Shown here: one piece after another, positions 1 through 5,251 of the stretch
Layout: each line of letters starts with the position of its first letter
Position numbering within the stretch: position 1 is the first letter of the stretch
Assembly (NCBI GenBank): GCA_900542795.1
Contig: UQPD01000106.1
Span: 1-9,279, forward strand
Origin: an uncultured Prevotella sp.
Lineage (GTDB): Bacteria; Bacteroidota; Bacteroidia; Bacteroidales; Bacteroidaceae
Length of the DNA: 9,279 nucleotides
Reading direction: 5' to 3'
Program-made: the position numbers and the translations under genes
Notes under the pieces: generated by a model
What the model was told of the DNA's origin: nothing
Seen by the model: only the letters and a program-made list of their open reading frames with translations
Database searches by the model: none

Positions 1-180
1 TCTTTTCGGATTGAAAGGGATGAAAAGTAGGATGTTTTCTTGAAGAATGTAAGGTTTTTATAGGTTCTTCTCCAAAAGCACAGTTTTAAACTCCTCTAGA
101 ACTATGTCGTTAGATGCAAATATGCTTAGCATTTTGTACCAAGTTATTTTTTCTGTTACTTATTTGACGAAGAGCCATGC
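1..180. other. Left-end stretch with no supported gene
   Basis: I see no complete gene here. On the plus strand two frames enter from the left edge and stop at 28-30 (9 codons) and 41-43 (13 codons), so the tail of a plus-strand gene converging on asnS is possible but cannot be identified. On the minus strand, frames that stay open to the left edge have no plausible start codon. The rest is AT-rich intergenic sequence. Confidence 0.5.
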
Positions 181-182
181 AT

Positions 183-257
183 AAAAAAAGAAGTAAAAGG
201 TAATGAGAGGTGCATAAACACATGCGATTCTCTTACTTTTTACTTCTTTATTTTTTT
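183..257. terminator. Bidirectional hairpin terminator downstream of asnS
   Basis: A long imperfect inverted repeat pairs about 186-210 (AAAGAAGTAAAAGG and onward) with about 227-250. An inner GCAT/ATGC stem (212-215 with 222-225) closes a 6-base loop. A T-run follows the stem on both strands: seven T at 251-257 on plus, and the complement of the A-run at 183-189 on minus. It starts 15 bases past the asnS stop codon. The symmetry suggests it also ends a convergent plus-strand transcript lying left of the window. The paired arms and T-runs are seen directly; termination is inferred. Confidence 0.75.
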
Positions 258-271
258 ACTGAATTTCGTTT

Positions 272-1690
272 TTAGAACTCAGCAGACTTTGGAGTACGAG
301 GGAAGGGGATTACGTCGCGGATATTCTGCATACCCGTAACAAAGAGGATGAGACGTTCAAAGCCCAAGCCGAAACCTGCGTGAGGACATGAACCATACTT
401 GCGAGTGTCAAGATACCAAGTCATATCCTTCATAGGAATTTTGCGTTCGTTGATTTCGTTCATCAACTTGTCGTAGCTTTCTTCACGTACACTACCACCA
501 ATGATTTCACCAATCTGCGGGAAAAGAACATCGGTACCTTGTACAGTCTGACCGCTCTTACCACCAAAACCAGACTCTTCTTCGTCAATCTTCATGTAGA
601 ATGCCTTGATAGCCTTGGGATAGTTGGTCATGATGACAGGCTTCTTGAAGTACTCTTCAACAAGGAAGCGTTCGTGCTCTGAAGCAAGGTCATCGCCCCA
701 TTCGCAAGGGAACTCAAATTTCTTGCCCTTAGCAATGGCTTCCTGAAGAATGCGGATACCCTCAGTGTAAGGAAGATGAACGAACTCAGAATTGAGAACA
801 CCTTGCAAACGCTCAATAAGACCTTTATCAATCATCTTGTTGAGGAATTCAAGATCATCTTTACAATTGTCGAGTGCCCAACGGATACAATACTTAATGA
901 AGTCTTCTTCTAACTCCATGAGTTCGGGAAGATCCATAAAAGCAACTTCAGGTTCAATCATCCAGAACTCTGCCAAGTGACGAGGCGTATTTGAGTTTTC
1001 TGCACGGAAAGTAGGACCAAAGGTGTAAATAGCACCCAATGCAGTAGCACCAAGTTCGCCTTCAAGCTGTCCACTTACGGTGAGTGAAGTTTGCTTGCCA
1101 AAGAAGTCGTCAGAATAGTCAATCTTACCATTTTCGTCCTTCTTAAGGTCGTAGAGGTTCTTTGTAGTTACTTGGAACATCTGACCTGCACCCTCACAGT
1201 CGGATGCTGTGATAAGCGGAGTATTGAAATAGAAGTAGCCGTGTTCGTGGAAATAGGTATGAATTGCCATTGCCATGTTGTGACGGATGCGCATTACAGC
1301 ACCAAAAGTGTTGGTACGCAAACGTAAATGGGCATATTGACGCATGTACTCGAACGACTGTCCCTTCTTTTGCATGGGATAGTCAGAACCACAAGTGCCG
1401 AGCACCTCTATTTGGTTAGCCTGAATTTCTACACTCTGACCTGCACCCTGGCTTTCAACCAATGTACCTACCACGCTCAAGCAAGCACCCGTTGTGATGA
1501 GTTTAATCATTTCGGCATCAAACTTTTCAACATCGGCTACAACTTGAACATTCTTTATGGTGCTACCGTCGTTAAGAGCAATAAAGTTAACTGATTTGCT
1601 GCCACGGCGAGTACGTACCCAACCTTTTACACAAACTTCTGTGCCGAAGTCTGTGCGACTAAGCACGTCTACAATCTTTGTTCTCTTCAT
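272..1690 (-). CDS. asnS: Asparaginyl-tRNA synthetase (AsnRS)
   Basis: This cytoplasmic class II aminoacyl-tRNA synthetase charges tRNA-Asn with asparagine using ATP. The 472-residue product aligns end to end from memory with E. coli AsnRS (466 aa). An N-terminal OB-fold anticodon-binding domain (about 15-100, with VKGWVRTRR at 21-29) precedes the catalytic core. Class II motif 2 begins at FRAENSNTPRHLAEF (228-242) and motif 3 is GFGLGFERL (439-447) with the ATP-binding Arg446. The amino-acid-site segment SGQLEGE (206-212) and the C-terminal RDVIPFPRTP (458-467) are also present. A small extra segment near 370-386 (EESGFGGKSGQTVQG) is longer than in E. coli and explains the slightly greater length. 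The ATG start gives a natural N-terminus. The upstream leader (1691-1845) contains an unusual structured element. No defect is visible. Confidence 0.97.
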   Translation of the reverse strand: MKRTKIVDVLSRTDFGTEVCVKGWVRTRRGSKSVNFIALNDGSTIKNVQVVADVEKFDAEMIKLITTGACLSVVGTLVESQGAGQSVEIQANQIEVLGTCGSDYPMQKKGQSFEYMRQYAHLRLRTNTFGAVMRIRHNMAMAIHTYFHEHGYFYFNTPLITASDCEGAGQMFQVTTKNLYDLKKDENGKIDYSDDFFGKQTSLTVSGQLEGELGATALGAIYTFGPTFRAENSNTPRHLAEFWMIEPEVAFMDLPELMELEEDFIKYCIRWALDNCKDDLEFLNKMIDKGLIERLQGVLNSEFVHLPYTEGIRILQEAIAKGKKFEFPCEWGDDLASEHERFLVEEYFKKPVIMTNYPKAIKAFYMKIDEEESGFGGKSGQTVQGTDVLFPQIGEIIGGSVREESYDKLMNEINERKIPMKDMTWYLDTRKYGSCPHAGFGLGFERLILFVTGMQNIRDVIPFPRTPKSAEF

Positions 1691-1712
1691 AATGGCTTAT
1701 TTCTCTGTGCGA
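1650..1712 (-). repeat. Two copies of the TCGCACAGA word at the asnS start
   Basis: On the minus strand TCGCACAGA occurs at 1704-1712, just upstream of the asnS start codon (embedded in TTCGCACAGAGAAATAA), and again at 1650-1658, inside asnS codons. Two more exact copies lie in the purB leader. The leader copy is the better match to the purB copy because flanking bases are also shared. The copy inside asnS may be chance, since it is constrained by coding. Confidence 0.5.
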
Positions 1713-1720
1713 ACCTTCTT

Positions 1721-1803
1721 CAAGCAATGCAATTACCTGCGTTGCGACACGCATATTGCACAAAGCAAACGCCCCAGCCTTTCGGTGCTTTTTGCATTGC
1801 TTG
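1721..1803 (-). ncRNA. Candidate structured RNA leader of asnS
   Basis: On the minus strand the asnS leader is bracketed by a perfect 12-bp inverted repeat, CAAGCAATGCAA (1792-1803) with TTGCATTGCTTG (1721-1732). The 59 bases between contain two further stems: AAAGCA with TGCTTT, and TGCGT with ACGCA around a 6-base loop. Together they can fold as a three-way junction of 83 nt, ending 30 bases before the asnS ATG. I do not recognise it as a known riboswitch, T-box or tRNA. Its position suggests a cis-regulator of asnS, but it could also be a dispersed intergenic repeat or a processed small RNA. The pairings are seen; the function is inference. Confidence 0.45.
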
Positions 1804-1845
1804 ATAAAGGTAAACACACACTTAATGTGTTATTGTGTTGTGTTT

Positions 1846-3222
1846 TTATTCAAATGCGCCCATACGGAGCATCTGTACTTCTTTTTCTGTAAGATAACGC
1901 CAATCACCGCGACGTACGTTCTTCTTAGTAAGACCTGCAAAATATACACGATCGAGCTTGATTACATGGTAACCGAGGCTTTCGAAGATACGACGTACGA
2001 TGCGGTTCTTACCGCTGTGAATTTCAATGCCGACTTGCTTCTTATCGGTTTCTGAAGCATATTCAACAGCATCGGCCTTAATTTCGCCATCCTCAAGTGT
2101 AACACCTTCGGCAATCTGACGGATGTCGGCAGCCGAAACATTTTGGTCGGTTGTTACATGATAAATCTTCTTCTTCAAGAACTTAGGATGTGTGAGTTTT
2201 GAAGCCAACTCGCCATCGTTAGTAAGCAACAAGACACCTGTTGTGTTGCGGTCGAGACGTCCTACAGGGTATATACGTTCGGGACATGCATTGCGCACGA
2301 GGTCCATAACCGTTTTACGATTTTGAGGATCATCGCTTGTTGTAACATAACCCTTAGGCTTATTGAGCAATACGTAAACCTTCTTTTCAATCTTAACGAG
2401 GTTATCGTGGAACTTCACCTCATCGGTGCGAAGAACTTTAGTACCGAGTTCTGTTACGACAGTTCCGTTTACGCTTACAACACCTGCTTCAATATACTTA
2501 TCGGCATCACGACGCGAGCAAACACCTGCATTTGCCAAGAACTTGTTCAAACGCATAGGAACTGTAGGATCATAATTTTCTTCCTTATATTCTAAGCGCT
2601 TTTTCTGTGAATACTTAGCGTGTGCATCGTATGCACCACGACGTCCGCCACCGAATGAAGAATTTCCACCTTGGAAACGGGGTTTATAACCACCACCATT
2701 CTGACGGTATCCACCACGCTGCTGTGAGCTACCATACGACTTATAGCCGCCTTCAGTTCCATAGCTATTGTTGTTATCGCTCTGCTCATAGCGTGAACGA
2801 TAGCCACCTTGACGCTGCTGATAGCCACCACGTTCTGTCTGTTGTCCGTAACGCGACTTACCCCAACGGTTTCCACCGCGTTGCTGATAGCCACCTTCAC
2901 TGCGCTGTTGGTAAACGCCTTCGCCATCGTTTGAGTTATAGCGAGAGCGATAGCCACCTTGTGAAGGACGCTGGTAGCCGCCTTCATTGTTATAACTGTT
3001 GTAATTGTTGTAAGAGCGAGAATCATCACCGCCATTGTAGCGAGGGCGATAACTGCTTGCACCACGCTGGCTGTAATTACTGTTTACGGGAGTTGCACCA
3101 CGGCTAAAACGAGGTCTGCTCGGACGTTCGCTGCCATAATGATTGCTACCATAACTGTTTCCGTTTTGCGACTTGTAGCCATCACGGCTATTGTTGTCGT
3201 TCTTGTAAAAATCTTCACTCAT
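1846..3222 (-). CDS. rluB: RluB/RsuA-family pseudouridine synthase with long low-complexity N-terminus
   Basis: This enzyme of the RsuA/RluB/RluE/RluF family isomerises a uridine in ribosomal RNA to pseudouridine. By analogy the site is in 23S rRNA (RluB type), but the exact site is not provable here. Residues 1 to about 210 are low-complexity, rich in Gly, Tyr, Arg, Ser, Asn and Gln, with eight GGY motifs. An S4 RNA-binding domain follows at about 223-265 (MRLNKFLANAGVCSRRDADK), then the catalytic domain: LLNKPKGYV (285-293), the active-site loop GRLDRNTTG (321-329) with catalytic Asp324, and GKNRIVRRIF (404-413). E. coli RluB has no such N-terminal extension. The long reading is favoured because the frame stays open and compositionally coherent from the ATG at 3222. 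A shorter form starting at Met223 would just contain the S4 domain. The gene sits 155 bases upstream of asnS and downstream of the purB terminator. Confidence 0.93.
   Translation of the reverse strand: MSEDFYKNDNNSRDGYKSQNGNSYGSNHYGSERPSRPRFSRGATPVNSNYSQRGASSYRPRYNGGDDSRSYNNYNSYNNEGGYQRPSQGGYRSRYNSNDGEGVYQQRSEGGYQQRGGNRWGKSRYGQQTERGGYQQRQGGYRSRYEQSDNNNSYGTEGGYKSYGSSQQRGGYRQNGGGYKPRFQGGNSSFGGGRRGAYDAHAKYSQKKRLEYKEENYDPTVPMRLNKFLANAGVCSRRDADKYIEAGVVSVNGTVVTELGTKVLRTDEVKFHDNLVKIEKKVYVLLNKPKGYVTTSDDPQNRKTVMDLVRNACPERIYPVGRLDRNTTGVLLLTNDGELASKLTHPKFLKKKIYHVTTDQNVSAADIRQIAEGVTLEDGEIKADAVEYASETDKKQVGIEIHSGKNRIVRRIFESLGYHVIKLDRVYFAGLTKKNVRRGDWRYLTEKEVQMLRMGAFE
2686..2982 (-). repeat. GGY-type degenerate repeats encoding the RluB tail
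   Basis: This stretch encodes residues 81-179 and holds eight GGY tripeptides, at 81, 89, 110, 132, 139, 158, 170 and 177. GGYRSRY occurs twice (89-95 and 139-145) and GGYQQR twice (110-115 and 132-137). On the plus strand the repeats read as recurring GATAGCCACC-type words. The array is degenerate and irregularly spaced, so its copy number may vary between strains. It is part of the rluB coding sequence, not a mobile or CRISPR repeat. Confidence 0.8.
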
Positions 3223-3255
3223 AATAATAATAAATAAATGGTTTGTTGATAGATT

Positions 3256-3332
3256 GCATTCTCACGAACGCATTTTTTTGTTTTAGGTAGGTATTCTGTA
3301 AGTTTCCTACATGGTTATAAAATGAATACCTA
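3256..3332 (-). promoter_or_regulatory. Inverted repeats in the rluB leader
   Basis: Between the purB terminator and the rluB start two pairings stand out. TAGGTATTC (3288-3296) and GAATACCTA (3324-3332) are a perfect 9-bp inverted repeat with a 27-base spacer. Closer to the gene, the minus-strand RNA can form GCGUUC-GUGA-GAAUGC (3256-3271), a short hairpin capped by a GNRA tetraloop and needing one G-U pair. A run of TTA units precedes the ATG. No consensus Bacteroidota promoter is visible here, although the upstream terminator implies that rluB has its own. An operator or a leader structure are both possible. Confidence 0.35.
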
Positions 3333-3342
3333 TTTATTACTT

Positions 3343-3385
3343 TAAAACAAGGCAAAGAGCTGCATTCGCATACAACTCTTGCCTG
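3343..3385 (-). terminator. Rho-independent terminator of purB
   Basis: On the minus strand GGCAAGAGTTGTAT (3370-3383) pairs with ATGCAGCTCTTTGCC (3351-3365). There is one bulged base, two G-U pairs and a GCGA (GNRA) loop at 3366-3369. The stem is followed by TTGTTTT. It lies about 40 bases after the purB stop and separates purB from rluB. Confidence 0.7.
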
Positions 3386-3426
3386 TGTTGTTATAGATTT
3401 TTTTGTTTGCTTTGTTTAATCACCTT

Positions 3427-4773
3427 TTAAATTCCCGTGTAATTGTGCGGTGTGATAGCACGAAGTTCTGCCTTAATTGCATCGCTCACTTCCAAAGTGT
3501 CGATGAAATTGTGAATTCGTTCTTCGGTAATAGCTTCGTTGGTACGTGTAAGTGCCTTCAAAGCTTCGTAGGGATGGGGATATGACTCACGACGAAGGAT
3601 GGTTTGAATGGCTTCTGCCACTACTGCCCAGCAATTATCGAGATCGCGACGGATGCTTTCTTCGTGAAGCAAGAGTTTGCGGAGTCCCTTCAATGAACTC
3701 TGGAACGCGATGAGTGAGTGTCCCATAGGTACACCGATATTACGGATAACGGTAGAGTCGGTCAAGTCGCGCTGCAAACGACTAATGGGAAGTTTGCGAC
3801 TGAGGTGTTCGAAGATGGCGTTAGCCAAGCCGAGGTTACCCTCAGAGTTTTCAAAGTCAATGGGATTAACCTTGTGAGGCATAGCGCTTGAACCAACTTC
3901 ACCCTTCTTAATGCGCTGTTTAAAGTATTCCATTGAAACATACTGCCAGAAGTCGCGATCCATGTCGATAACGATGGTGTTAATGCGCTTCATTGCATCG
4001 AAGAGGGCAGCCATATTGTCGTAGTTGCTAATCTGCGTTGTGTATTCCTCGCGCTGCAAGCCGAGTTTTTCACTAACGAACTTACGACCAAAAGCACGCC
4101 AATCGTATTCGGGGTATGCAACATGATGTGCATTAAAGTTACCAGTTGCGCCACCAAACTTAGCTGTCATGGGGCAAGCCTTGAGCAAAGCTACCTGCTG
4201 TTCAAGACGATATGCAAAAACCTTAACCTCCTTACCCAAGCGTGTGGGAGAAGCGGGCTGTCCGTGTGTCTTTGCCAACATAGGAATGTCTTTCCACTCT
4301 TCAGCATAAGTGTTAAGCTGGTCAATCAACTCTTGCAACAAAGGAAGGTAAACCAACTCGGTTGCATCCTTCAGCATAAGGGGGAAGGAAGTGTTGTTGA
4401 TATCCTGAGAGGTAAGACCAAAGTGGATAAATTCCTTGAAATGGTCGAGACCGCCAATTTTGTCGAACTGTTCCTTGATGAAATACTCAATAGCCTTCAC
4501 ATCATGGTTAGTGATGCTTTCAATATCTTTTACTCGTGCAGCGTCAGCCTCTGAGAAGTTGCGATAGAAGTCGCGCAGTGTTTCGAAGAGTTCACGAGGG
4601 AAGTCTATCAACTGTGGAAGAGGAAGTTCGCACAAGGTGATGAAATACTCAATTTCTACACGCACGCGATACTTCATCAGCGCATACTCTGAAAAGTAGG
4701 GAGCTAAAGGTTCAGCCTTAGCACGATAACGTCCGTCAATGGGAGACACTGCAGTAAGAATATCCAAATCCAT
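3427..4773 (-). CDS. purB: Adenylosuccinate lyase
   Basis: This cytoplasmic enzyme acts twice in purine synthesis, splitting fumarate from SAICAR to give AICAR and from adenylosuccinate to give AMP. The 448-residue product matches E. coli PurB (456 aa) along its length. The N-terminal ITAVSPxDGRY-like segment is at 6-16, NHDVKAIEYF at 89-98, TSQDINN at 121-127, and KTHGQPASP at 168-176 with His170 the probable general acid. The fumarase/aspartase signature GSSAMPHKVNP is at 294-304, with Ser295 the likely catalytic base. RDLTDSTVIRN (335-345) is also conserved. It ends at NYTGI, a few residues shorter than the E. coli enzyme, which I read as a family variant because the core is complete. A consensus promoter lies about 180 bases upstream and a terminator follows, so it is probably transcribed alone. 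Confidence 0.97.
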   Translation of the reverse strand: MDLDILTAVSPIDGRYRAKAEPLAPYFSEYALMKYRVRVEIEYFITLCELPLPQLIDFPRELFETLRDFYRNFSEADAARVKDIESITNHDVKAIEYFIKEQFDKIGGLDHFKEFIHFGLTSQDINNTSFPLMLKDATELVYLPLLQELIDQLNTYAEEWKDIPMLAKTHGQPASPTRLGKEVKVFAYRLEQQVALLKACPMTAKFGGATGNFNAHHVAYPEYDWRAFGRKFVSEKLGLQREEYTTQISNYDNMAALFDAMKRINTIVIDMDRDFWQYVSMEYFKQRIKKGEVGSSAMPHKVNPIDFENSEGNLGLANAIFEHLSRKLPISRLQRDLTDSTVIRNIGVPMGHSLIAFQSSLKGLRKLLLHEESIRRDLDNCWAVVAEAIQTILRRESYPHPYEALKALTRTNEAITEERIHNFIDTLEVSDAIKAELRAITPHNYTGI

Positions 4774-4949
4774 GATGTCTTAACAAAAAGGGGTGTTGAG
4801 TTAATGTAACTTTGGTCTGTTCTGTTTTTATTTCTGTGCGAAACGCCCCATAAAAATAGATTCTGTGCGAGGGGGTATAGCAGTTTAACACTGCTTCCTT
4901 GGGCATCGAACAAAACTCTTTTTTTGCTGGTAAACAAAACAGCCTTTAT
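4774..4949 (-). promoter_or_regulatory. Long purB 5' leader with paired repeat motif
   Basis: The promoter at 4956-4986 predicts a leader of roughly 175 nt. In minus-strand order it holds a 6-bp hairpin AGCAGT/ACTGCT (4879-4895), a CCCC/GGGG pairing (4871-4875 with 4846-4849) whose loop carries TCGCACAGAA (4861-4870), and a second TCGCACAGAA (4832-4841) immediately after. The word TGGGGCGTTT (4841-4850) abuts the second copy and also occurs in the asnS leader (1767-1776). I do not recognise a known riboswitch. A purine-responsive element would be plausible for purB, but no purine-riboswitch core is visible. Confidence 0.4.
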
Positions 4950-4955
4950 ACCATG

Positions 4956-4986
4956 CAAAGGTAACTTAATTTAAGATACCAACAAA
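4956..4986 (-). promoter_or_regulatory. Consensus Bacteroidota promoter for purB
   Basis: The minus strand reads TTTG (4983-4986), then exactly 19 bases, then TACCTTTG (4956-4963). This matches the known primary sigma-factor consensus of Bacteroides and relatives, TTTG at -33 and TAnnTTTG at -7 with 19-21 bases between. The start of transcription should fall a few bases downstream, near 4949. It is the only clean match I found upstream of any gene in the window. Confidence 0.8.
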
Positions 4987-5019
4987 GTGCGTAGCCTAAA
5001 GAGTTTGTTTTTTTCTTAT

Positions 5020-5075
5020 CAAAAACCTACATTTTGCTCTATTTTATCATATTTAGAAAGCAAATAAGGTTTTTG
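5020..5075. promoter_or_regulatory. Imperfect inverted repeat upstream of the purB promoter
   Basis: CAAAAACCT (5020-5028) pairs with AGGTTTTTG (5067-5075). The inside continues imperfectly: ATTTTGCT (5031-5038) against AGCAAAT (5059-5065), and CTA against TAG nearer the centre. No T-run follows on either strand, so it is not a typical terminator. It begins about 34 bases upstream of the purB -33 box. It may be a regulator site, or just AT-rich intergenic palindromic sequence. Confidence 0.3.
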
Positions 5076-5109
5076 TGTAATGGAAAAGTAAAAAAGATGG
5101 AGCTAAAGA

Positions 5110-5149
5110 TAGGGGTATAAGCATCCTTGACACGCAACCTTATCCCCTA
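5110..5149. repeat. 11-bp inverted repeat with one bulge
   Basis: TAGGGG-T-ATAAG (5110-5121) pairs with CTTATCCCCTA (5139-5149), leaving one bulged T and a 17-base loop. It lies directly downstream of the metallopeptidase terminator in the minus-strand direction. No clear T-run adjoins it. It could be a back-up terminator or an operator; neither is provable. Confidence 0.35.
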
Positions 5150-5154
5150 CCCCA

Positions 5155-5207
5155 TAAAAAACAGACAGCGCAAAAATCTCATGTGAATGACATTTTGCGC
5201 TGTCTGT
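5155..5207 (-). terminator. Strong terminator of the LRR-M60 unit
   Basis: A perfect 15-bp stem, ACAGACAGCGCAAAA (5161-5175) with TTTTGCGCTGTCTGT (5193-5207), encloses a 17-base loop that can itself form TCAT/ATGA. On the minus strand the stem runs into TTTTTT. It lies about 45 bases past the metallopeptidase stop. A second small perfect hairpin, AGCTAA/TTAGCT (5221-5235, 3-base loop), sits between the stop codon and this terminator. Confidence 0.88.
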
Positions 5208-5251
5208 ATAAATATGTATCAGCTAAAAGTTAGCTTAAAGATATCGTTGAA

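Noticed and set aside
1721..1803. tRNA gene or known riboswitch in the asnS leader
   Set aside because: There is no acceptor/T-loop arrangement of a tRNA and no purine, TPP, SAM or cobalamin core that I can recognise; I left it as an unassigned structured element.
1816..1830. ACACA-CTTAA-TGTGT hairpin as an rluB terminator
   Set aside because: The stem is only 5 bp, AT-rich, and not followed by a proper T-run on the minus strand, so rluB and asnS may be partly co-transcribed.
1756..2055. Plus-strand frames across the asnS-rluB junction
   Set aside because: They run antisense to rluB and through the asnS leader, with no domain and no promoter.
2686..2982. CRISPR-like array
   Set aside because: The repeats are degenerate, irregularly spaced and coding, and there are no unique spacers.
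2592..3065. 157-codon minus-strand frame rich in Val, Ala and Ile
   Set aside because: It is a shifted frame of the same rluB repeat region, with composition set by the repeats. The rluB frame continues into clear S4 and catalytic domains.
2622..3107. 161-codon plus-strand reading frame rich in His and Ser
   Set aside because: It is the complement of the rluB low-complexity region; the repetitive Gly/Tyr/Arg codons keep the opposite strand open. It matches no protein I know.
4704..4958. 84-codon minus-strand frame overlapping the purB start
   Set aside because: It covers the purB leader and early codons in another frame, shows no recognisable domain, and starts almost at the predicted transcription start.
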